64,000 nucleotides of DNA, taken from positions 1,488,001-1,552,000 of the forward strand of contig NZ_CP134876.1 in NCBI RefSeq assembly GCF_032108445.1. Direction: 5' to 3'. Made by a program: the position numbers and the translations under genes. Positions 42,117-49,494 of the stretch are shown one piece after another. Numbering within the stretch: the first letter of the stretch is position 1; the number at the start of each line of letters is the position of its first letter. Source of the DNA: Micromonospora halotolerans. Its GTDB lineage: Bacteria; Actinomycetota; Actinomycetes; Mycobacteriales; Micromonosporaceae. Under the pieces are notes generated by a model, which ran no database searches, was not told the DNA's origin, and saw only the letters and a program-made list of their open reading frames with translations.

Positions 42117-43337
42117 TCACCCCTCGCCGGCGAAGACCACCTGGTAACCGCTGGCCCGCAGGGCGCTGATCAAGGTGTCCGAGTGCTCCACGCCGCGGGT
42201 CTCCACCGAGAGCGCCACCTCCACCTCGCCGAGCCGCAGGTGCGGGTTGGCGCGCTGGTGCACCACGTCGACCACGTTGGCCCGGTGCTCGGCGATCTCA
42301 CCGAGCAGGGAGGCGAGCTGGCCCGGCCGGTCCGTGCAGCGGACGGTGACCCGCAGGTAGCGGCCGGCGGCCGCCAGGCCGTGCTCGATCACGCGCAGCA
42401 TCAGCAGCGGGTCGATGTTGCCGCCGGACAGCACGGCCACCACCGGCGCCTGGACCTCCACCACCCCGGCCAGCAGCGCCGCCACGCCGACCGCGCCGGC
42501 CGGCTCCACCACCTGCTTGCCCCGCTCCAGCAACATCAGCAGCGCCCGGGAGATGTCCTCCTCGGAGACCGTGACGATCTCGTCGACCAGCTTGCGGACG
42601 TGGGTGAAGGTCAGCTCGCCGGGGCGGCCGACCGCGATACCGTCGGCGATCGTCGAGAAGGAGGGCAGCCGGACCGGCTCGCCGGCCTTCAGCGAGGGCG
42701 GGAAGGCGGCGGCGCTCGCCGCCTGCACCCCGATCACGCGTACGTCGGGACGCAGCGCCTTGGCCACCACCGCCAGTCCGGAGATCAGCCCGCCGCCGCC
42801 CACCCCGGTCACGATGGTCTTCACGTCCGGGCACTGTTCGAGGATCTCCAGGGCCACGGTGCCCTGACCCGCGATGACGTCGCGGTGGTCGAACGGGTGG
42901 ATGAAGACCGCCCCGGTCCGCTCGGCGAAGGTCTGCGCCGCCACCAGCGACTCGTCCACCGTGTTGCCGACCAGCTCGACCTGGGCCCCGTACCCCTTGG
43001 TGGCGGCCACCTTCGGCAGCGGCGCGTTGACCGGCATGAATACGGTGGCGTGCGTGCCGACCAGGCCGGCGGCGAGCGCGACCCCCTGGGCGTGGTTGCC
43101 GGCGCTCGCCGCGACCACCCCGCGTTGCCGCTCCTCGGCCGAGAGCCGGGAGATCCGCACATACGCGCCGCGCACCTTGTACGACCCGGCGCGCTGCACG
43201 TTCTCGCACTTCAACCAGGTCGGCCCGCCGAGCGCGGCGCTGAGCGGCCGGGACGGCTCCAGCGGGGTGGTACGGGTGACGCCGGCGAGCAGTTCCCGCG
43301 CGGCCTGTACGTCGGCGAGACCGACCAGTTCCGTCAT
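42117..43337 (-). CDS. ilvA: Threonine ammonia-lyase with C-terminal ACT-like domain
   Basis: A 406-residue PLP enzyme deaminating threonine to 2-oxobutyrate, the precursor of isoleucine. The PLP lysine is K54 in QRAGSYKVRGAY, and the glycine-rich phosphate loop is GVGGGGLISG. A single ACT-like domain occupies about residues 325-406 (LRVTVRCTDRPGQLASLLGEIAEHRANVVDV), as in the short ilvA/tdcB-ACT form. It may be catabolic or anabolic. The ATG at 43337 overlaps the stop of the upstream DUF4328 gene by 4 nt, so its translation is probably coupled. The frame open upstream belongs to the shadow of that gene. Confidence 0.93.
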   Translation of the reverse strand: MTELVGLADVQAARELLAGVTRTTPLEPSRPLSAALGGPTWLKCENVQRAGSYKVRGAYVRISRLSAEERQRGVVAASAGNHAQGVALAAGLVGTHATVFMPVNAPLPKVAATKGYGAQVELVGNTVDESLVAAQTFAERTGAVFIHPFDHRDVIAGQGTVALEILEQCPDVKTIVTGVGGGGLISGLAVVAKALRPDVRVIGVQAASAAAFPPSLKAGEPVRLPSFSTIADGIAVGRPGELTFTHVRKLVDEIVTVSEEDISRALLMLLERGKQVVEPAGAVGVAALLAGVVEVQAPVVAVLSGGNIDPLLMLRVIEHGLAAAGRYLRVTVRCTDRPGQLASLLGEIAEHRANVVDVVHQRANPHLRLGEVEVALSVETRGVEHSDTLISALRASGYQVVFAGEG

Positions 43338-44269
43338 GCCCCGATCGTGCCACCCGCACCCGGGGGAACCTGCGGCGACGTCACCGACGGAGCCGTCGCC
43401 ACCTGGGGCGGCACGCCGGTGACGGGCTGCGCCGGGTGGCCCGGGGCGGCTCCGGGCGCCGGGACGACCGCGCCGGGGTGCGGCCAGCCGGGGTGAGCGG
43501 GCCAGACCGGGACCGCCCGCGCGATGCGGTCCTGCTGGGCGGCGGAGATTCGCCGGATCAGCACCACGAAGGAGAAACCCGCCACCAGCACGGCGACGAC
43601 GGGGATCAGCCGCGGACCCAGCGCGTCCTGGTAGTAGTGGACGTAGGTGCCGAACTCCACGTCGTTGCGGGGCCACTCGGTCAGCCGGGCGTACCGCTGC
43701 TCCTCGTTCCGGCTGACGATGCGGTCGCCGACGGTGAACACCAGCCACGCCGCCCACCAGACGCCGACCAGCAGGGGTGTGCTCCGCCGCCACGTGCTGT
43801 TCCGGGCCACGCTCGCCATCACCCGGGCCGGCACGACGAAGTTGGCGATCGGGACCAGCCAGCCGGCGATCGCCCAACCGGCCCCCAGCGGCGGCTGGGC
43901 GCCCGGGAACGCCTCGATGTTCTTCCGCGCCCGCCAGGTCCAGACGATGACCAGGACCGCGGCGACCAGCAGAGCGATCAGGTACGGCAGGACGAGCAGC
44001 ACCTCGGCCACGGCGGCGCCCATCAGCAGGTCGCGGTCGGCCTGCTCGGCCGCCGCCCGGGCGATGCGCAACCCGACCAGGGAGAACAGCGCGCCGGGCA
44101 GGTAGAGCACGGTCGCCGCGCCGACCGCGATGGCGGCCGCCGTGCCGAGGCCGCGGACGGCGTACGTGGACACGCCGGGCAGCACCGCGGGCTGACCGGG
44201 GAGCGTGCCGCAACGAGGGCACTCGTTGTCGGCGGGGGACAGGGCGTCCCCGCAGGTCTGGCAGTGCAT
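43334..44269 (-). CDS. DUF4328 membrane protein with N-terminal zinc ribbon
   Basis: A 311-residue protein. It starts with a zinc-ribbon-like CQTC...CPRC (about residues 3-20), followed by about six transmembrane helices of the DUF4328 family (VWTWRARKNIEAFPGAQPPLGAGWAIAGWLVPIANFVVPARVM is the typical central stretch) and a proline-rich tail. Function unknown. ATG 44269 is preferred because the zinc ribbon begins there. A GTG at 44308 is also in frame but sits directly on a TAGCGT hexamer that looks like the promoter. It overlaps ilvA by 4 nt. Confidence 0.8.
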   Translation of the reverse strand: MHCQTCGDALSPADNECPRCGTLPGQPAVLPGVSTYAVRGLGTAAAIAVGAATVLYLPGALFSLVGLRIARAAAEQADRDLLMGAAVAEVLLVLPYLIALLVAAVLVIVWTWRARKNIEAFPGAQPPLGAGWAIAGWLVPIANFVVPARVMASVARNSTWRRSTPLLVGVWWAAWLVFTVGDRIVSRNEEQRYARLTEWPRNDVEFGTYVHYYQDALGPRLIPVVAVLVAGFSFVVLIRRISAAQQDRIARAVPVWPAHPGWPHPGAVVPAPGAAPGHPAQPVTGVPPQVATAPSVTSPQVPPGAGGTIGA

Positions 44270-44319
44270 GTCGACCGTCCGGAGGGTGTGCGCGGTAAAG
44301 GTGCGCACACGCTAGACGA

Positions 44320-45714
44320 TCATGCGCGGGCCGGCGACCCCGTCCCGACCCGGGGGTAGCCGGGGGCGTGCCGCTGCCACGGCGCCTGCATCTCGAACTG
44401 GCCGGCCACGCCGAGCAGCAGCAGCTCCGAGCCGGGCGGGCCGACGAACTGCACGGCGACCGGCAGGCCGTCCGGGCGGCGGCCGACCGGCACCACGATC
44501 GCCGGCAGCCCGGCGATGTTCCAGGGCGCGGCGTACGGGGCGTACCGGATGTTGGCCCGCATGTTGGCCAGCCAGGACCGGCCGGACCAGCCGGCGGCCT
44601 CCGGCGGCGGGCCGGCCAGCGCCGGGGTGAGCAGCAGGTCGACCGAGTGGTCGGCGAAGAAGTTCACCGACCGCTCGCGCCAGGCGGCCCGGTCGGCCTC
44701 GCGCACGTACCCCCGGCGCTGCGCCCACTCGCCGAGCGCGACGTGCCGGCGGCTGCGCCGCTGCAGGCCCCGCCGCTCCACGCCCGCGGCCTGCACCTCG
44801 GTGGCGGCCGCGGCGAACCAGGTGGCGATGCCCTGCAGGCCGAGCCGGGTCGGGTAGACCGGGTCGGCCGGGACGGTGTCGTGCCCGGCGGCGGCGAGCA
44901 GCCGGCCGGCGGCGGCGACCGCGTCGCGGTTCGGCGCGTCCGGCGAGACGCCGCGCACCGGGGACCGCAGCGAGACGCCGACCCGCAGCCGCGGCGGCGG
45001 GACCAGCTTGTCCGGGCGGCGCCCGGCCAGCACCGAGAAGCCGACCACCGCGTCGGCCACCGTGCCGGTCAGCACGCCGTGCTCGGTGAGGCCGAACCAG
45101 TCGTCCGCGCCGAGCTGGCAGGGCACCACGCCCCGGCCGGGCTTCAGCCCCACGAGGCCGCAGCAGGCCGCCGGGATGCGGATCGAGCCGAGGCCGTCGT
45201 TGGCGTGCGCCATCGGCACCAGCCCGGCGGCCACCGCGGCGGCCGCCCCACCGGAAGAGCCGCCGGGGGTCCGGGCCGGGTCCCAGGGATTGCGGGTCAC
45301 CCCGGTCTCGTCGTCGGTGAGGGCCCAGAGGCCCAGCTCGGGCATCCGGGTCACCCCGAGGATCACCGCGCCCGCGCCGCGCAGCCGGCGGACCACCTCG
45401 TGGTCGGCCTCCGCCACGGGGGTGCGCACCGCGGCCGACCCGTTCCACGTCGGCAGGCCGGCCACCGCGGTGTTCTCCTTGACCGCCACCGGCACGCCGG
45501 CCAGGGGGAGGTTGGCCAGGTCCTCCTGCTCGTCGACCTTCTCCGCCTCGGTGATCGCCTCGCCGCCGCGGACCGCGCGGAACGCGGCCAGCTCGGCGTC
45601 GGCCCGGGCGATGTGGTCGAGGTGGTCGGCCACGACCTGGGTGGCGGAGACGTCACCCCGGCGCACGCCGCGGGCGATCTGCTTGGCGGTCGCCCCCACC
45701 CAGGTCGTCGGCAT
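44320..45714 (-). CDS. Amidase signature family protein
   Basis: A 464-residue amidase (AS family) hydrolysing a carboxamide. The Ser-cisSer-Lys triad is present: Lys in VAVKENTAVAG, the two serines in GGSSGGAAAAVAAGLVPMAHANDGLGSIRIPA. The C-terminal GLPAIVVPVGRRPDGLPVAVQFVG is also typical. The substrate is not predictable, and Glu-tRNA amidotransferase GatA is unlikely because gatB/gatC are absent. ATG 45714 is preferred. ATG 45732 (six codons earlier) has GGGGAGG directly abutting it, which is too close to work. The gene follows cystathionine gamma-synthase by a short gap on the same strand and may be co-transcribed. Confidence 0.88.
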   Translation of the reverse strand: MPTTWVGATAKQIARGVRRGDVSATQVVADHLDHIARADAELAAFRAVRGGEAITEAEKVDEQEDLANLPLAGVPVAVKENTAVAGLPTWNGSAAVRTPVAEADHEVVRRLRGAGAVILGVTRMPELGLWALTDDETGVTRNPWDPARTPGGSSGGAAAAVAAGLVPMAHANDGLGSIRIPAACCGLVGLKPGRGVVPCQLGADDWFGLTEHGVLTGTVADAVVGFSVLAGRRPDKLVPPPRLRVGVSLRSPVRGVSPDAPNRDAVAAAGRLLAAAGHDTVPADPVYPTRLGLQGIATWFAAAATEVQAAGVERRGLQRRSRRHVALGEWAQRRGYVREADRAAWRERSVNFFADHSVDLLLTPALAGPPPEAAGWSGRSWLANMRANIRYAPYAAPWNIAGLPAIVVPVGRRPDGLPVAVQFVGPPGSELLLLGVAGQFEMQAPWQRHAPGYPRVGTGSPARA

Positions 45715-45748
45715 GATGTCCTGCACGGCCATCCTCCCCAGCCAGCGG

Positions 45749-46891
45749 TCAGCCCAGCGCCTGCTCCAGATCGGCGAGCAGGTCGTCGACCGTCTCGATG
45801 CCGACAGACAGTCGCACGAGATCGCCGGGAACTTCAAGCGGCGAGCCGGCAGCGCTCGCGTGTGTCATCCGTCCCGGGTGCTCGATCAGGGATTCGACCC
45901 CGCCGAGCGACTCGGCGAGCACGAAGAGCTTCGCCCGGTTGCAGATCTCCACGGCGTGCTCCTCGCCGCCCGCCGCCCGGAAGGAGATCATCCCGCCGAA
46001 CCGCCGCATCTGCTTGGCGGCCACCTCGTGACCCGGGTGCGCCGGCAGGCCGGGGTAGAGGACCTGCGCGACCCTGGCGTGACCGTCCAGGTAGGCGGCG
46101 ATCCGCTCGGCGTTGTCGCAGTGCCGGTCCATGCGTACGCCGAGGGTCTTGATGCCGCGCAGGGTGAGCCAGGCGTCGAACGGGCCGTTCACGGCGCCCA
46201 TCGCGTTCTGGTGGTAGCGCAGCTCCTCGCCGAGCGCCCGGTCGGCCGCGACGAGGGCGCCACCGACCACGTCGGAGTGTCCGCCGATGTACTTGGTGGT
46301 GGAGTGCACCACGACGTCCGCGCCGAACGCGATCGGCTGCTGGAGGTACGGCGAGGCGAAGGTGTTGTCGACCACCAGGAGCGCGTCGGCCTCGTGCGCG
46401 ACGGCGGCCAGCGCGGCGATGTCCGCGATGCCGAGCAGCGGGTTGGTCGGCGTCTCGACCCAGATGATGCGGGTGGCGCCGGGACGGATGGCGGCCCGCA
46501 CCGCGTCCGGGTCGGAGACCTTCGCCGGGGTGTACTCCAGCCCCCAGCGCTCGGCCACCTTGGCGAACAGCCGGTAGGTGCCGCCGTACGCGTCGTCCGG
46601 GATCACCACGTGGTCGCCTGGCTTGCAGACGGTCCGCAGCAGGGCGTCCTCGGCGGCCAGGCCGCTGGCGAAGGCCAACCCCACCGGCCCGCCCTCCAGC
46701 GCCGCCAGGCACTCCTGGAGCGCGTCCCGGGTCGGGTTGCCGGAGCGGCTGTACTCGTAGCCCTGCCGGGGCGCGCCGACGGCGTCCTGGGCGTAGGTGC
46801 TGGTCTGATAGATCGGCGGGATCACCGCGCCGGTGCGGGCCTCCGGGTCCTGACCGGCGTGGATGGCGAGCGTCTCGAAGCCGTGACTCAT
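45749..46891 (-). CDS. metB: Cystathionine gamma-synthase (MetB type)
   Basis: A 380-residue PLP enzyme of the Cys/Met metabolism family that forms cystathionine from cysteine and an O-acylated homoserine. GFETLAIHAGQDPEARTGAVIPPIYQTSTYAQ is the N-terminal signature, the PLP lysine lies in HSTTKYIGGHSDVVGG, and PGLPAHPGHEVAAKQM follows. Cystathionine gamma-lyase activity cannot be excluded by sequence alone. Rv1079 is the mycobacterial homologue near greA (recalled). ATG 46891 is supported by TAACGT 7 nt upstream, with no Shine-Dalgarno. With cbs at 57.2 kb the window holds both arms of transsulfuration. Confidence 0.92.
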   Translation of the reverse strand: MSHGFETLAIHAGQDPEARTGAVIPPIYQTSTYAQDAVGAPRQGYEYSRSGNPTRDALQECLAALEGGPVGLAFASGLAAEDALLRTVCKPGDHVVIPDDAYGGTYRLFAKVAERWGLEYTPAKVSDPDAVRAAIRPGATRIIWVETPTNPLLGIADIAALAAVAHEADALLVVDNTFASPYLQQPIAFGADVVVHSTTKYIGGHSDVVGGALVAADRALGEELRYHQNAMGAVNGPFDAWLTLRGIKTLGVRMDRHCDNAERIAAYLDGHARVAQVLYPGLPAHPGHEVAAKQMRRFGGMISFRAAGGEEHAVEICNRAKLFVLAESLGGVESLIEHPGRMTHASAAGSPLEVPGDLVRLSVGIETVDDLLADLEQALG

Positions 46892-46898
46892 TCCCGAG

Positions 46899-46904
46899 AC
46901 GTTA
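46899..46904 (-). promoter_or_regulatory. Leaderless-type -10 box for metB
   Basis: TAACGT on the minus strand lies 7 nt before the ATG of cystathionine gamma-synthase. Confidence 0.5.
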
Positions 46905-46987
46905 GTCCGCCCGCCGCGTCCCACCGCGTGGAACCCGCCCGACACCACAACCCGGAGGTTGTCCGAGGGGTCGGCCATACTGGCTCG

Positions 46988-47314
46988 GTGACCTCGACCG
47001 AATCAATGCCGTCCCGTCTCCTCGGCGTGGTCGACCGGATTCCCGCCTCGCTGGGGCACCTGGCCGGCCCCGACCAGGGCCGGGTCAGTCTGCCGGTCCG
47101 CCTCGCCTGGTCCGGCCCGACCCAGTTCGACGTCGCCGACCCCCGGCAGCGGCTGACGCTCTACCGGACGCTGATGGACTGCGGACAACGTGACGACATC
47201 ATCCGCTACGTCAACGCCACTCTCCTTCGTCGCGACTGGCCACGCATCCGGCGTCTGACCGCTCGGCGGGTGATCGCTCTGTGGGAGCGCCGCCTTCCGG
47301 AACTCGCCGTCTGA
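46988..47314 (+). CDS. Small protein paired with AbiEii-type nucleotidyltransferase, possible antitoxin
   Basis: A 108-residue protein rich in Arg and Leu. The C-terminal half (RLTLYRTLMDCGQRDDIIRYVNATLLRRDWPRIRRLTARRVIALWERRLPEL) is helical and basic, which would suit nucleic acid or toxin binding. It ends 2 bp before the nucleotidyltransferase frame, the tight spacing expected of a toxin-antitoxin pair, although it does not resemble the winged-helix AbiEi antitoxin. GTG 46988 lies 6 nt after CATACT, a weak leaderless-type box. Function inferred only from position. Confidence 0.6.
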   Translation: MTSTESMPSRLLGVVDRIPASLGHLAGPDQGRVSLPVRLAWSGPTQFDVADPRQRLTLYRTLMDCGQRDDIIRYVNATLLRRDWPRIRRLTARRVIALWERRLPELAV

Positions 47315-47316
47315 CC

Positions 47317-48011
47317 GTGGACGAGCTGCACCGGCGGCTCCTGCGAGTCGGCTTCGCCGCCGGCGACGACCTCGGGTTGGCGCTCGCGGGCGGCTACGCG
47401 CTGTCGGCACACAACCTGCTGAGCCGGCCCTCACGGGACATCGACTTCGCCACCGCCACCGCAGTGCCCCTGCCGGCCGTGGCGGCGCGGCTGGCCGAGG
47501 CGTATGCGGCCGAGGGGTTCGGCTGCCGGATCATCGAGGCGGGAGACCGGATGGCGCGTCTGCTGGTGTCGGGGGCGCGGCGGTGGAGTGCGAGGTCGAC
47601 CTGCTCAAGGAAGCGATCGGCCCACCCGCGACCCTCAGCATCGGGCCGGTAGTCGCGTTCGAGGACGCGGTCGGCTTGAAGGTCAGGGCGCTGCACGACC
47701 GGGCCGCCCACCGGGACTACATCGACATCAGGGCCGCCAGCCAGCACCTGAGCTGGCCAGAGCTGGAGACCCTGGGCGCGCGGCACACAGTCGGGTTCTC
47801 CCTGGCGGAACTGGCCGATCGACTCGGGGCGATCGACGAACTCGACGATGAGACCTTCGCGTCCTACGGACTCGCAGACGCGCAGATCAGGGAGCTGATC
47901 GCGTGGTCCGCGCGCTGGGAGGCGGACATCCGGCGCCGGTTGGCGAACGGGGAGACCGGGCCGACCGGCATCCTCGACGACGGGTGGGACACCTACCTCG
48001 ACCAGCCCTGA
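47317..48011 (+). pseudogene. Frameshifted AbiEii/AbiGii-type nucleotidyltransferase
   Basis: The gene is split into two overlapping frames. The first, from GTG 47317, reads GGYALSAHNLLSRPSRDIDFATAT, the nucleotidyltransferase core (GG...DxD) of AbiEii toxins. The second, open from about 47560 to 48011, continues with VECEVDLLKEAIGPP (third acidic residue), GLKVRALHDRAAHRDYIDIRA and ends DDGWDTYLDQP. Restoring one G in the GGGGG run at 47571-47575 would join them into about 231 residues without a stop. It is therefore a single-base deletion, a phase-variable tract, or a sequencing error. As written, the toxin would be truncated after its first two acidic residues. Confidence 0.75.
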
Positions 48012-48042
48012 CCGACGCCCCACCTCGCCGGCCTTCGATGTC

Positions 48043-48089
48043 AATCTTGACGAGTTGCCGTTTCGGGCGGACGACAAGTCGCCAAGATC
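48043..48089. repeat. 18-bp imperfect inverted repeat
   Basis: The left arm 48043-48060 (AATCTTGACGAGTTGCCG) and the reverse complement of 48072-48089 (GATCTTGGCGACTTGTCG) match at 13-14 of 18 positions around an 11-nt loop. It lies 30 bp past the frameshifted toxin gene and may be its terminator or a dispersed element. Confidence 0.5.
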
Positions 48090-48125
48090 GGGCGCCGGGA
48101 ATCGGCGTCGTCGCGGGTGAGCGCC

Positions 48126-48131
48126 TAGCCT
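48126..48131 (+). promoter_or_regulatory. Leaderless-type -10 box for HIT gene
   Basis: TAGCCT lies 6 nt before GTG 48138 with no ribosome site between. Confidence 0.55.
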
Positions 48132-48137
48132 GGGCGG

Positions 48138-48551
48138 GTGAGCGGGTGCGTGTTCTGCGGGATCGTGGCGGGTGAGGTGCCGGCGTTCCGGGTCGCCGAC
48201 GAGGCGGACGGCGTGGCCTTCCTGGACACCCGGCCGGTGTTCAAGGGCCACGTGCTGGTGGTGCCGCGCACGCACCTGGTCACCCTGGCCGACCTGCCGG
48301 CCGACGCGCTGCCCGGCTACTTCCGGCTGGTGCAGCGGCTCGCCGTGGCCGTGGAGGCCGGCCTGGGGTCCGGTGGGACGTTCGTGGCCATGAACAACAA
48401 GGTGTCCCAGTCGGTCCCGCACCTGCACACCCACGTGGTGCCGCGGACCAAGGGCGACGGGCTGCGCGGCTTCTTCTGGCCGCGGACCCGCTACGCCGAC
48501 GACGCCGAGGCCGAGGACTTTGCGGGCCGGATCGCCGCCGCGCTCGCCTGA
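48138..48551 (+). CDS. HIT family nucleotide hydrolase
   Basis: A 137-residue histidine-triad protein of the HINT/Fhit superfamily, hydrolysing nucleoside phosphoramidates or dinucleotides. The triad HLHTHVV lies at residues 95-101 (His 95, 97, 99), and the N-terminal CVFCGIVAGEVPAF carries the usual CxxC. The substrate is not predictable. GTG 48138 is supported by TAGCCT 6 nt upstream. Confidence 0.93.
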   Translation: MSGCVFCGIVAGEVPAFRVADEADGVAFLDTRPVFKGHVLVVPRTHLVTLADLPADALPGYFRLVQRLAVAVEAGLGSGGTFVAMNNKVSQSVPHLHTHVVPRTKGDGLRGFFWPRTRYADDAEAEDFAGRIAAALA

Positions 48552-48627
48552 GGGCCGGGACCGCGGGTAAGGAACCGGGGGCCGGCGCTGTTGAACCCGC
48601 TGGGAAAGCCAAGAGAGGAGTCCCACC

Positions 48628-49290
48628 GTGTTCCTTCGCCGCATCAAGGCCGAGATGATCTCTCCCGACCAGGCCCTGCCAGGCCGTCCGATCGCGATGC
48701 CGATCGCCGACCGGCACGAGGTGCTGCAGTCCTCGTTGAAGGGTCCCTTCCCCGAGGGCGCGCAGGTCGCCGTATTCGGGATGGGCTGTTTCTGGGGTGC
48801 CGAGCGGCTGTTCTGGACCCTCCCGGGCGTCATCACCACGTCGGCCGGTTACGCGGGTGGCTACACCACGAACCCGACGTACGAGGAGGTCTGCTCGGGG
48901 ATGACGGGGCACGCCGAGGTGGTCCAGGTGGTCTACGACCCGTCGCAGATCAGCTACGAGGACCTGCTCAAGGTCTTCTGGGAGAACCACGACCCGACCC
49001 AGGGCATGCGCCAGGGCAACGACGTCGGCACGCAGTACCGGTCGGCCATCTACGCGACCACCGACGAGCAGTTGGCGACCGCGCAGGCCTCGCGGGACGC
49101 GTTCGCGCCGATCGTGGCCCGGGCCGGCAAGGGTGAGATCACCACGGAGATCGCCCGGCTCGGCGACTACTACTTCGCCGAGGACTACCACCAGCAGTAC
49201 CTGGCGCCGACCAAGAACCCGAACGGGTACTGCAACCACGGCCCCAACGGGCTGAGCTGCCCGGTGGGCGTGGCCCGCACCGCCGGCTGA
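48628..49290 (+). CDS. msrA: Peptide methionine (S)-S-oxide reductase
   Basis: A 220-residue MsrA that reduces the S-epimer of methionine sulfoxide in oxidised proteins. The nucleophilic Cys is in [12 protein letters not shown], then [27 protein letters not shown] and [23 protein letters not shown]. Resolving cysteines lie in the C-terminal [15 protein letters not shown]. It has the usual N-terminal extension of actinobacterial MsrA (about 45 residues). GTG 48628 has GAGAGGAG upstream. Confidence 0.96.
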   Translation: MFLRRIKAEMISPDQALPGRPIAMPIADRHEVLQSSLKGPFPEGAQVAVFGMGCFWGAERLFWTLPGVITTSAGYAGGYTTNPTYEEVCSGMTGHAEVVQVVYDPSQISYEDLLKVFWENHDPTQGMRQGNDVGTQYRSAIYATTDEQLATAQASRDAFAPIVARAGKGEITTEIARLGDYYFAEDYHQQYLAPTKNPNGYCNHGPNGLSCPVGVARTAG

Positions 49291-49317
49291 CCGACCCGAC
49301 GAGCGTTTCCCGGGTCT

Positions 49318-49336
49318 GCGGTGTTTGTCACACCGC
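49318..49336 (+). terminator. Hairpin after msrA
   Basis: GCGGTGT (49318-49324) pairs with ACACCGC (49330-49336) around a 5-nt loop, 28 bp past the msrA stop and before the NAGGN operon. The remaining gap up to 49494 should hold the operon promoter, but I see no convincing -35/-10 pair. Confidence 0.5.
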
Positions 49337-49494
49337 GGGCCCGGTCCGATTCGGGCACCCGGACCGCCGGGCAACCGGATCTTCGCCCAGGCCAGCTGCC
49401 GATTCGGCGAGGTCGCGCATCCTAGCAAAGACGCAACGTCTCCGACATCAGCTCAACAGGCGAGCTGCAACGACCTCTGGCAGCATTGCCTCGC

